A stretch of DNA of 39,144 nucleotides from Microcaldota archaeon (lineage in GTDB: Archaea; Micrarchaeota; Micrarchaeia; Micrarchaeales; CABMGC01). Position numbers and translations under genes: made by a program. This document shows positions 6,591 through 14,495 of this stretch, piece after piece. The stretch lies in NCBI GenBank assembly GCA_021791245.1, contig JAJYWY010000015.1:1-39144 (forward strand), given 5' to 3'. The notes beneath the pieces are model-generated. The model saw only the letters and a program-made list of their open reading frames with translations. It did no database searches and was not told where the DNA came from. Position 1 is the first letter of the stretch; each line of letters opens with the position of its first letter.

Positions 6591-7781
6591 ATGGCAGCTA
6601 AAATAAAGATAGCAATATTATCTAATATACCATTACATTCGGGAATGTCAGGAAAAGTCCAGGAACTCAAAAACATCATAGATTTCCTGTGGTCAAAGGA
6701 TGCAGAAATAGCAGTATTTTCGCTGTCATCAAAGATGGCGGTATACAAGGAAGATAAATATATTGAAAGGGAGTTCCAAGATGCATCGCTAAAATACAGG
6801 TCACTGCTTAATCCTGCAAGCCATTTGGCTATTCTGCTCCTAAACTTCAAAGTGGACAACTATATATCAAATCGCAACATAAATATGATAAGGGCGCTAG
6901 TCGATTTCGATCCTGACGTGATAATCCTCGGTACATTCCTTCTTGCCGGAATATTACAAAGGGTACTCAATGGATCAGGCAAGAAAATAAAAGTAATATC
7001 CACTTTTGATTCTCCTGCTGTAATAGACAATTTTACAGCACCCATTTACCAAAAACTGCATGGGAAAATTCCCGAGCCTGCCCTGCGCCAGTATATCAGG
7101 AATTATAAAAAATATAATATGAAGCTTTACAATGAAGCCTTAAAGGCATCTGATTTTTTAGTGCTTCCAACCGAATTAGACATGAATGCGGCTTCACATG
7201 CATTCCCTGAGCAAGAGAAGAAGATTATATATGTACCTAAGCAGTTTGTAAGAAGTGATGTTAAAGCAGGGAGAATTAGAAGATCTATAAAAACCATAGC
7301 GTTTTTCGGAAATTATGCATACCCTCCAAATAGAAGCGCGATAGAGGACATAGCCAAATACATAGCCCCAAGGCTTCCTGAGAAAAAGTTCATTGTCTTT
7401 GGAAATGGGTGCCCAGTAAAAAAAATATCAAATATAGAATACCTTGGCGCGGTTGAAAATCAATACGATGTGCTAAGGGATGTGGATCTTTGCATTGCGC
7501 CTCTGAGCATCGGAAGCGGGTTCAAGGTAAAAATCCTCGATTACTTCACGATGCACAAAGCGGTTATAGGGACGGATATAGCATTTCAGGGCTTCCACGT
7601 GGCAAACCACAAGAACGCAATAATTGAGAACGACATAAAAAAATATCCTGAGGTAATAAGAAACCTTGAAAAAAATAAGAAGAGATTCTACAATATGCAG
7701 AAAGCCTCGCATTCCGCAGTAGAGGAATTCGATAAAGGGAAAATCAGCGCAAAATGGAAACGGCTTGTATCCGTGCGATAG
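6591..7781 (+). CDS. GT4-like (GT-B fold) glycosyltransferase
   Basis: The 396-residue protein has the two-lobe layout of GT-B enzymes. The N-lobe opens KIKIAILSNIPLHSGMSGK and the C-lobe begins near residue 235 with TIAFFGNYAYPPN. The donor-binding region includes FIVFGNGCPVKK, IEYLGAVENQYDVL and DLCIAPLSIGSGFKVKILDYF. In GT4 enzymes the GxGxKxKILDY segment contacts the sugar-nucleotide diphosphate. It probably moves a sugar from a nucleotide donor to a lipid or protein acceptor at the inner membrane face; the acceptor is unknown. No other glycosylation gene is adjacent. GGCGGT five bases before the ATG may be a weak ribosome site. Confidence 0.7.
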   Translation: MAAKIKIAILSNIPLHSGMSGKVQELKNIIDFLWSKDAEIAVFSLSSKMAVYKEDKYIEREFQDASLKYRSLLNPASHLAILLLNFKVDNYISNRNINMIRALVDFDPDVIILGTFLLAGILQRVLNGSGKKIKVISTFDSPAVIDNFTAPIYQKLHGKIPEPALRQYIRNYKKYNMKLYNEALKASDFLVLPTELDMNAASHAFPEQEKKIIYVPKQFVRSDVKAGRIRRSIKTIAFFGNYAYPPNRSAIEDIAKYIAPRLPEKKFIVFGNGCPVKKISNIEYLGAVENQYDVLRDVDLCIAPLSIGSGFKVKILDYFTMHKAVIGTDIAFQGFHVANHKNAIIENDIKKYPEVIRNLEKNKKRFYNMQKASHSAVEEFDKGKISAKWKRLVSVR

Positions 7782-7982
7782 AAAAGTGCGGGGATCATGC
7801 ATTATCTTAACCGCCTCTATTTTACCCTATGATAAAAGGTTTAATAACCGTGTCTCGACATTCTGACATTGCAGTACTTGGCTGTTTGCCGCATTTCCAT
7901 TAATTAATGCTGTGCTTTTCCTCTGTTGCCTCTGGAATTCATAGATCCTTAGGGACTAATAACAAGTTTGAAGTATGTCACG

Positions 7983-8017
7983 TTTTTATATTTTGCATTT
8001 CAATCAGTATTGGTGAT
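7983..8017 (+). promoter_or_regulatory. promoter and ribosome site of the 2-oxoacid dehydrogenase operon
   Basis: TTTTTATAT (7983-7991) predicts a transcript start near 8012. There GGTGAT (8012-8017) forms a Shine-Dalgarno, followed by TTG at 8022. The combination favours TTG 8022 over the first ATG at 8058. The TTG at 7968 is upstream of the TATA box and is excluded. Confidence 0.45.
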
Positions 8018-8021
8018 ATTC

Positions 8022-9089
8022 TTGCTTAAAGAAGCTTATTCTGGCTCCATAAAGTACATGCAGATTCTTGATGAGGAAGGAAACGTAGACCAAAGCATTC
8101 CTTTAGATGATATTGACAATGAGAAAATAATAAGGATGTATAAACTCATGGTGTTCGCACGCGCAGTGGATTCTAAGGTGCTCAGCCTGCAGAGGCAGGG
8201 CAGAATGGCAACGTATGGCCCATGCATAGGGGAGGAGGCAACACAGATAGGGGCAGCAATTGCCATGAACCCCAACGACATATTTGTCCCGAATTTCAGG
8301 CAGCACGCGTTATATCTCGCAAGAGGCATGCCTCTTGAGAATTTCCTTTTGTACTGGAAGGGATATGAGGAGGGGAATATTCCGGCGGCTAAGATAAACG
8401 GGATGCCTGTAATAGTGCCAGTGGGAACGCAGATGCAGCATGCAGTAGGGCTTGCGTTTGCGCAGAAGCAGAGGAAAACAGGAAATGCGGTGGTAGCTTA
8501 TGTTGGGGATGGCGGAACGTCAGAAGGGGATTTTTATGAGGCAATGAATTTTGCAGGAGTTATGAAAGTGCCTGTGATACTAATAATAGAAAATAATGGC
8601 TGGGCCATCTCAGTTCCGAGAAGCAGGCAGAGCGCAGCCGAGACCCTTGCACAGAAGGCAATAGCCGCGGGAATACCTGGGGTGCAGGTAGACGGCAACG
8701 ACGTATTTGCGGTATACAAGGCTGTCAGCGAGGCGATAAGGAATTCAAAAGACGGTGCATTTGTTATAGAGTGCATAACATACAGGATGAGCATGCACAC
8801 TACTTCAGACGATCCTACAAAATACAGAAGCGAAGCAGATGTAAACGAGTGGAAGGCAAGAGACCCTATCCTGAGGCTTAGAAAATACCTAAGCAAGCAT
8901 GGGCTGTGGAACGATGATATGGAGAGTAAGATGAATGAGGAATATGCAAAGCTGATAGATGCTGCAGTAGAGAAGGAGGAGGCATTCAAGCCCGACCCGA
9001 GATCAATGTTCAACTCCGTATACAGCTTCATCCCGCAGGTGCTGCAGGAGGAGATGGACGATGCCGAGGCAAATAATTATTGGAGGTAA
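8022..9089 (+). CDS. 2-oxoacid dehydrogenase E1 component, alpha subunit
   Basis: This subunit binds thiamine diphosphate and decarboxylates the 2-oxoacid. It has 355 residues. LQRQGRMATYGPCIGEEA and FRQHALYLARG match E1alpha; the ThDP motif starts GDGGTSEGDFYEAMNFA and ends in NNGWAIS. The phosphorylation-loop region STRTTSDD-like (SMHTTSDDPTKYR) is also present. It heads a five-gene operon. Pyruvate, branched-chain 2-oxoacids and acetoin are all possible substrates; the homologous Thermoplasma acidophilum complex uses branched-chain 2-oxoacids. The start is TTG 8022 with GGTGAT in front; the ATG at 8058 would cut into the conserved SIKYMQILDEEG. Confidence 0.9.
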   Translation: MLKEAYSGSIKYMQILDEEGNVDQSIPLDDIDNEKIIRMYKLMVFARAVDSKVLSLQRQGRMATYGPCIGEEATQIGAAIAMNPNDIFVPNFRQHALYLARGMPLENFLLYWKGYEEGNIPAAKINGMPVIVPVGTQMQHAVGLAFAQKQRKTGNAVVAYVGDGGTSEGDFYEAMNFAGVMKVPVILIIENNGWAISVPRSRQSAAETLAQKAIAAGIPGVQVDGNDVFAVYKAVSEAIRNSKDGAFVIECITYRMSMHTTSDDPTKYRSEADVNEWKARDPILRLRKYLSKHGLWNDDMESKMNEEYAKLIDAAVEKEEAFKPDPRSMFNSVYSFIPQVLQEEMDDAEANNYWR

Positions 9090-9094
9090 TTCCT

Positions 9095-10060
9095 ATGCAA
9101 GCTAACATGGTAACTGCGCTGAACAACGCGATCGACCTTCTGCTCAAGGAAGACGAAAACGTGGTAGTTCTTGGAGAAGATGTTGGAAAAGACGGGGGCG
9201 TTTTCAGAGTTACCGACGGGCTGCAGGCGAAATATGGAGACAACAGGGTCATTGATACGCCATTGGCTGAGTCTGCAATAATAGGCACCTCTATAGGCAT
9301 GGCATTGGGCGGCCTAAAGCCTATAGCTGAGATACAGTTTGCGGGATTCATGTACCTGGGCTTTGGGCAGATAATAAACCATTGCTCAAGATACAGGACA
9401 AGGACAAGAGGGACGCGAAGCCTTAATATGGTTATAAGAACCCCTGTCGGCGGAGGCATACGCGCTTTAGAGCACCATTCTGAAAATCCCGAAGCACTTT
9501 ATGCCCATGCTAACGGGCTCATAGTTGTCGAGCCGTCTAACCCTTATGATGCAAAAGGCCTTATGATAAGCGCTATGCACATGAACGACCCTGTGATATT
9601 CCTAGAGCCGACAAAGCTATACAGGCTGTTCAAGCAGGAAGTGCAGGATGGCATGTACGAGGTTGAGATAGGAAAGGCAAATGTAGTCAAGGAGGGAAGC
9701 AAGCTCAGCATAATAACATACGGCACTATGACAAGGATTGTTGAAGACGTTGTAAGCAAGAAGAACGTGGACGCGGAGATAGTGGATCTCAGGACGATAA
9801 GCCCGCTTGACGAGAAGACGATAATAGACAGCGCAAAGAAGACTGGAAGAGTGATGATCGTGCATGAGGCGTCGGCGAGTTTCGGCGTTGGAGCTGAGAT
9901 ATCTGCAAGGATAGCTGAAAAAGCGATATTCGAGCTGCAGGCACCTATACTAAGGGTGGCATCGCCAAGCATCCCAGTGCCATGCCCGGGGTACGAGGAT
10001 TATTATCTCCCTAACGCAAAGAAGATAAGCAATGCCATAGATAAAATACTGTCAGTGTGA
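9095..10060 (+). CDS. 2-oxoacid dehydrogenase E1 component, beta subunit
   Basis: The 321-residue protein forms the alpha2beta2 E1 with the upstream product. It starts [13 protein letters not shown], then [20 protein letters not shown], which contributes Glu to the ThDP site. [32 protein letters not shown] and the C-terminal transketolase domain ([29 protein letters not shown]) follow. GGAGGT lies nine bases before the ATG at 9095, deciding the start over a TTG at 9080 that overlaps E1alpha. The intergenic distance to E1alpha is only 5 nt, so the two are made together. Confidence 0.93.
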   Translation: MQANMVTALNNAIDLLLKEDENVVVLGEDVGKDGGVFRVTDGLQAKYGDNRVIDTPLAESAIIGTSIGMALGGLKPIAEIQFAGFMYLGFGQIINHCSRYRTRTRGTRSLNMVIRTPVGGGIRALEHHSENPEALYAHANGLIVVEPSNPYDAKGLMISAMHMNDPVIFLEPTKLYRLFKQEVQDGMYEVEIGKANVVKEGSKLSIITYGTMTRIVEDVVSKKNVDAEIVDLRTISPLDEKTIIDSAKKTGRVMIVHEASASFGVGAEISARIAEKAIFELQAPILRVASPSIPVPCPGYEDYYLPNAKKISNAIDKILSV

Positions 10061-10062
10061 TT

Positions 10063-11409
10063 ATGAAAGAGCTGAAATTTGCAGATGTCGGCGAAGGAAT
10101 AACAGAGGGCCACGTGCAGAAATGGATGTTCAAGGATGGTGACAGGGTCAATGAAGACCAGCCCATAGTGCAGATAGAGACGGACAAGGCAGTTGTCAGC
10201 ATCCCCTCCCCGCTTTCAGGAATACTCAAGATAGCCGTAGGCGAAGGCTCAGACGTACAGGTTGGATCAACGCTCGCGTATATACTGTCAGAGTCTGAAG
10301 TCGGCTCATTTGATCTGCATACAGTTGCGCAGAAGGCAGAGGCAGGTATGAAGGCACCTGAGGCAAAACAGCAGGAGCAGCGTACGAATGCTACAGCATA
10401 TCCTGCGCAGCCCGTGGCTGCCGCAATGCCGCAGAATTCAGGAAAGCCGGCAGATGCACATAAGCGAGATGTTATAGCGACTCCTTCGGTAAGGAAGATG
10501 GCAAGAGAGATGGGGGTAGACATTTCTGCATTAACTGGCACAGGCCCTAATGGAAGGATTACCGAAGATGACATAAAAACGTATGCAAATAGGAATGGAT
10601 CCTCACAAGCGCAACCGCAGGCTGCTGCAGTCCAGCCGCAGGCGCAGAACCTGCAGCCTCTGCAGCAGGCAGCCAACGCAATCCCGGATACAAGCAAGTA
10701 CGGCCCTGAGACCAGAGTCCAGATGCCTCAGGTGAGGAAGACCATAGCCAGGAACATGGAGCTGTCATGGACAATACCAAGGGCAGTGCATATGGACATA
10801 TTGGACGCAACTGCCCTTTTTGACAGGGTGATGAAAGAAAAAGAGAAGGCCATGAAAGAGCTTAACGTGAAGCTCACTTTCCTGCCATTCATAATAAAGG
10901 CGGTGATAGCTGCGCTCAAGGAAGAGAAGAACAAGTTCTTCAATTCCAGTTTCGATCCGGTGACAAGGGAGGTAATACTTAAAGGATATTATAACATAGG
11001 CCTTGCTGCGGCTTCACCAGACGGGTTGAAAGTGATAGTCATAAAGAATGCGGACGAGAAGAGCATAATGGAGATAGCGAAGGAGATATCATTGCTTGCA
11101 GAGAAAGCGCAGAACAAGACGATCTCAGTGGAAGAGATGCGCGGAAGCACGTTTACAATAACAAACATAGGAAGCCTCAAGGGCGGCTTCTTCTCAGTGC
11201 CCATGATAAACTATCCTGAAGCGGCTATAATGGGCGTGCATATGGTAAGGGACTGGCCAATTGTAAAAGACGGTATGGTAAAAATAGGAAAGATGCTCTC
11301 GCTCTCCCTCACATTCGACCACAGGGTTGTAGACGGGGCAGACGCAGTAAGGTTTACGAATTCAGTGATAAAGTATCTAGAGGATCCGGATTTCCTCGAG
11401 ATGCTGTAA
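10063..11409 (+). CDS. dihydrolipoamide acyltransferase, E2 component
   Basis: E2 is the complex core and transfers the acyl group from lipoyl-lysine to CoA. In order over 448 residues: one lipoyl domain (1-77; lipoyl Lys42 in ETDKAVV), a flexible linker, a peripheral-subunit-binding domain near 140-177 ([26 protein letters not shown]), a Gln/Ala/Pro linker and the catalytic acyltransferase domain ending in [13 protein letters not shown] (active His about 420). The GTG at 10057 overlaps the E1beta stop, but the ATG at 10063 gives the usual [12 protein letters not shown] start. The lipoyl group must be attached by a ligase; a candidate is at 19114-19926. Confidence 0.93.
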   Translation: MKELKFADVGEGITEGHVQKWMFKDGDRVNEDQPIVQIETDKAVVSIPSPLSGILKIAVGEGSDVQVGSTLAYILSESEVGSFDLHTVAQKAEAGMKAPEAKQQEQRTNATAYPAQPVAAAMPQNSGKPADAHKRDVIATPSVRKMAREMGVDISALTGTGPNGRITEDDIKTYANRNGSSQAQPQAAAVQPQAQNLQPLQQAANAIPDTSKYGPETRVQMPQVRKTIARNMELSWTIPRAVHMDILDATALFDRVMKEKEKAMKELNVKLTFLPFIIKAVIAALKEEKNKFFNSSFDPVTREVILKGYYNIGLAAASPDGLKVIVIKNADEKSIMEIAKEISLLAEKAQNKTISVEEMRGSTFTITNIGSLKGGFFSVPMINYPEAAIMGVHMVRDWPIVKDGMVKIGKMLSLSLTFDHRVVDGADAVRFTNSVIKYLEDPDFLEML

Positions 11410-11418
11410 GGCGATGGC

Positions 11419-12792
11419 ATGGTTATGGGTTCGCTGCCTGAAGAGGTGGATCTTGCGATAGTGGGGGGAGGAGTAGGCGGTTATGTCGCAGCAATACGCG
11501 CAGCCGAGAGGGGAATGAGCGTGGCGCTGGTAGAGAAGCATAAGCTTGGCGGCCACTGCCTAAACTATGCGTGCATACCGTCAAAGTCGCTCATACATAT
11601 TTCAGACATATTCTATTCCTCACAGCATTCCCAGCAGTTCGGCATAAGCGCAGAGAAGGTCAGCATTGACGCCAAGAAGATGCTGGAATGGAGATTGGGG
11701 GTATCCAAAAAGCTGGAAGAGGGGGTTGCGTTCCTTTGCAAGTCTAATGATGTGGAGGTGTACAATGCCGAGGCTACGTTTCTCAGCTCGAACACGCTCC
11801 AGCTCAGCGGCGGCGAGTCCTTGGACTTCAAGAAGGCGATAATAGCGACTGGATCCGAGCCTATAGAGCTCAAAGGATTCGGCTTCTCTGACAGGATAAT
11901 GGACTACAAGGCAGCGCTTCTCATGGACAGGATACCAAGGTCAATGGCCATAATAGGTGCCGGATACGTTGCAGTAGAGATAGGAATGCTCTATGCAAAG
12001 CTAGGCAGCAAAGTGTCGCTCATAGCAAGGTCTGACGTGCTCTCGAGATTCGATGCTGACGCGGTCAGCATAATTAAGAAGAAGATGGAAGAGCTGAGGA
12101 TCGAAATATACAAAGACGCTCAGCCTGCCTCGTATGACTCCTCATCTCTGACTCTCATCGACAAGCGGAAGGTAGATGCAGAAGCAATAGTGGCAGCAGT
12201 AGGGCTAAGGCCATATACGAAAAACCTCGGGATCGAGAATACTAAAGTGCAGCTGGACGAGAAAGGCTTCATAAGGGTTGACGACCAGCTTTACACAACC
12301 GACAGGAACATACTTGCGGTTGGAGACGTAATCGGCGAGCCTATGCTTGCGCATAAGGCCATAAGGCAGGGAATTGTAGCAGCAGACGTGGCTTCCGGAA
12401 TAAAGGCGGGATTCGACAATAAGGTAATACCTTCAGTCATATTCTCGGATCCGGAGATAGCTGTTGCAGGGAGCATTGAAGAGAAGGAAGGGATAGAGGT
12501 TACGAAGTTTCCAATGTCAGCCATAGGCAGGGCAGTGGCCGTCGGCGCTACAAACGGGTTCGTGAAGATAGCATATGAAAAGGGGACGGGGCTGCTGAAA
12601 GGGGCGGAGATAGTCTCCAGGGAGGCAAGCTCCATGATAAGCGAGATATCGCTTGCAATAGAGATGGGCGCGACAATAGACGATATAGCCATGACAATAC
12701 ATCCTCATCCTACGTTCAGCGAAGGCGTGCAGGAAGCTGCGGAAGCTGCCTTGGGATTCCCTGTACACTTTTTCTACGGAAAGAGGAAATAG
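11419..12792 (+). CDS. lpd: dihydrolipoamide dehydrogenase, E3 component
   Basis: The 457-residue flavoprotein reoxidises the E2 dihydrolipoyl group with NAD+. FAD motif LAIVGGGVGGYVAAI, redox disulfide Cys47/Cys52 in GGHCLNYACIPSK, NAD motif MAIIGAGYVAVEIGMLYAKLG, second FAD motif ILAVGDVIGEP and the C-terminal catalytic HPHPTFSEGVQEAAEA are all present. The redox segment departs from the common GGTCLNxGCIPSK (Thr to His, Gly to Ala), and the Tyr between the cysteines is unusual. It lacks the C-terminal Cys pair of the MerA at 1981. ATG 11425 is an alternative start. Confidence 0.9.
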   Translation: MVMGSLPEEVDLAIVGGGVGGYVAAIRAAERGMSVALVEKHKLGGHCLNYACIPSKSLIHISDIFYSSQHSQQFGISAEKVSIDAKKMLEWRLGVSKKLEEGVAFLCKSNDVEVYNAEATFLSSNTLQLSGGESLDFKKAIIATGSEPIELKGFGFSDRIMDYKAALLMDRIPRSMAIIGAGYVAVEIGMLYAKLGSKVSLIARSDVLSRFDADAVSIIKKKMEELRIEIYKDAQPASYDSSSLTLIDKRKVDAEAIVAAVGLRPYTKNLGIENTKVQLDEKGFIRVDDQLYTTDRNILAVGDVIGEPMLAHKAIRQGIVAADVASGIKAGFDNKVIPSVIFSDPEIAVAGSIEEKEGIEVTKFPMSAIGRAVAVGATNGFVKIAYEKGTGLLKGAEIVSREASSMISEISLAIEMGATIDDIAMTIHPHPTFSEGVQEAAEAALGFPVHFFYGKRK

Positions 12793-12796
12793 CAAT

Positions 12797-13549
12797 ATGG
12801 ATTATCTGTCGGATTTTGACGGCGCGTACGTAAAGACAAGGCTTGGCAAGGTATACTGCAAGAAGCATTTCGAAGGAAACGATAAAAAATCTATATTGCT
12901 GCTGCACGGCTTTGGCGGCACTACGAAAAACTGGACAAGGCTTGTGTCGAACATGCCAGAGGGCTTCAACGTCTATATGCTCGATCTTCTTGGGCACGGG
13001 ATGTCTGAAGCGCCGGAAATAGAGTACAGGATAGACCAGCAGGAGGCGGCAGTTGCAGAGGCTGTATCCAGTCTCGGCATAAAGGATGTCTATCTCTGCG
13101 GCCATTCGTACGGAGGGTGGGTTGCAGCGCTCTATGCGATAAGAAAGAGGAGAATGGGGGGGTTGATGCTCATCGACGCGGCCGGGCTTGAATCGTATTT
13201 CAAGGAGGTTGACATGAACACAAGAATTGGACAGAAGAAGAGAAAGGAGATACTTGACAAGGTATCAGTGTTCAATGCAGGGAGAATGGAGATAATGGAG
13301 AGGATTGCGGAAAGTAACATGCTTGAAGAGCACATAACAGCAGAAGAGCTAAAGAACATAAACTCCCCGACTCTGATAATATGGGGAGAAAATGATGATA
13401 TAATAGACAGGAGATTCGCTGAAGAATTCAGGGATGGAATACAGGGAAGCAGGCTTTTCATAATAAAGGGAGCAAAGCACAATCCTCACTATACGCATCC
13501 AAAGGAGGTTGCAGGGCTATTGCTCAAATTCATCCTTGCAGGGCAGTAG
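12797..13549 (+). CDS. alpha/beta-fold hydrolase of the 2-oxoacid dehydrogenase operon
   Basis: The 250-residue protein has a complete alpha/beta hydrolase triad. The oxyanion segment is LLLHGFGGTTKNW (residues 34-46), nucleophile Ser104 in GHSYGG, Asp200 in WGENDDIID and His228 in GAKHNPHY. It follows E3 by 4 nt, so it is probably cotranscribed. Bacterial acetoin dehydrogenase E2 proteins (AcoC) can carry an alpha/beta hydrolase fold, and stand-alone hydrolases next to such complexes may act as thioesterases or on the substrate. I cannot tell which applies, nor whether the substrate is a thioester, ester or C-C bond. Confidence 0.8.
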   Translation: MDYLSDFDGAYVKTRLGKVYCKKHFEGNDKKSILLLHGFGGTTKNWTRLVSNMPEGFNVYMLDLLGHGMSEAPEIEYRIDQQEAAVAEAVSSLGIKDVYLCGHSYGGWVAALYAIRKRRMGGLMLIDAAGLESYFKEVDMNTRIGQKKRKEILDKVSVFNAGRMEIMERIAESNMLEEHITAEELKNINSPTLIIWGENDDIIDRRFAEEFRDGIQGSRLFIIKGAKHNPHYTHPKEVAGLLLKFILAGQ

Positions 13550-13571
13550 ATGCATCTGATCTTCCAAATGG

Positions 13572-14072
13572 CTACCTCATCTCGTTCTTGTCCTCTTTCC
13601 AGTAGCCGCTTATCCCATAGTGGTCTATTATGCTGAAGTATATGGCCCAATGGAAGAGCATGGTGTTAAGCAGGCTTATGTTCATATCCTTGTCTATGTC
13701 AAGCACTATCCCCTTTCTTTCAAGCTCCTCCGCAAGCTCAACCGTAGAGAATTTATCCTTCTTTTTGGATAGAGCGTGCGCAGTCTTGAAAGGCTCTATC
13801 TCGATAAGCAAATCCCTTGCTTTCTTCAGCGCTGCCTCATCGTTTATGTGGAAGTCCTTTCCGAGCTTAGTTATGCTTATGTTGTCTCCTACGACCTTCA
13901 CCAGCTTCAGCATCGTTGCGGCATTTACTTGGGGCAGCAGCGTGTCCACCTCGCTGTCCGACATCCTGCTAAGCTCTGCTATCCCCATCCTGCCTTTATT
14001 GTGTATGAGCATCCGCAGTATGCCGTTTATCGCCGCAAGCCTGGCACCTGAAGGAAATGTCTTTGCCTTCAT
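13572..14072 (-). CDS. AAA-associated C-terminal domain protein (winged-helix-like)
   Basis: The 166-residue protein matches the domain often fused to archaeal ABC-transporter ATPases (AAA_assoc_C type). It has an N-terminal helix-rich HTH-like part (GRMGIAELSRM, LLPQVNAATMLKLV), the beta-wing ISITKLGKDF, then helices ending in HWAIYFSIIDHYG, where such proteins form a second winged helix. No ATPase domain is attached, so it is a stand-alone version, perhaps regulating a transporter elsewhere. A TTATTTT element about 26 nt upstream (near 14098) fits a leaderless start at 14072. Assignment is from motif memory. Confidence 0.5.
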   Translation of the reverse strand: MKAKTFPSGARLAAINGILRMLIHNKGRMGIAELSRMSDSEVDTLLPQVNAATMLKLVKVVGDNISITKLGKDFHINDEAALKKARDLLIEIEPFKTAHALSKKKDKFSTVELAEELERKGIVLDIDKDMNISLLNTMLFHWAIYFSIIDHYGISGYWKEDKNEMR

Positions 14073-14179
14073 CAGTATCGCTAGGTGAGCGCAAAATAAG
14101 TATTTTAATGTTTTGATTAGGCAAAGCGCGGCTCAGGCTTCCATATTTCCAGGATGCAGCATCATGTAATTTAACGCGC

Positions 14180-14187
14180 TTATAAAT
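14180..14187. promoter_or_regulatory. strong orphan TATA box in a 423-nt gene-free gap
   Basis: TTATAAAT after ACGCGC lies in the gap between the divergent genes at 14072 and 14496, far from either start. On the plus strand it would start a transcript near 14210, five bases before an ATG opening a 15-residue frame (14215-14262). On the minus strand it would start one near 14157. Otherwise the gap (14073-14495) holds only the promoters of the two flanking genes. A short RNA or micro-protein is possible but unproven. Confidence 0.3.
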
Positions 14188-14495
14188 CTGGATCAATATT
14201 GTTTCTGCAGAAGCATGCCACAAAAAGCTATAAGAACGAACATTAGAGAAGATTATACATAACGGCAATATTATAATTTGTAATTTTGCAGCTGTAGAAA
14301 TACCGCATCGCTTTCTTACGGAAAGATTAAGCACAAGCGCATGGGCAAACATGCAAAAGCCGCAATCTTCTGCAGGGGAAATAGAATAAACTGGATGGTA
14401 AAATAATTGGGCAGAAAAGCGGAAATAAGATGTAAAGGAAGGCCAAGATGGCATGAATAAATACCTTTATAGAGAAGATTTAATGAATAGATTAT

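Noticed and set aside
7968-8021. TTG 7968 as the start of E1alpha
   Set aside because: It lies upstream of the TATA box, and the added residues are hydrophobic and unlike the family.
13996-14454. Minus-strand frame of 152 codons
   Set aside because: It overlaps the AAA-associated gene start and both promoters, and the protein has no motif.
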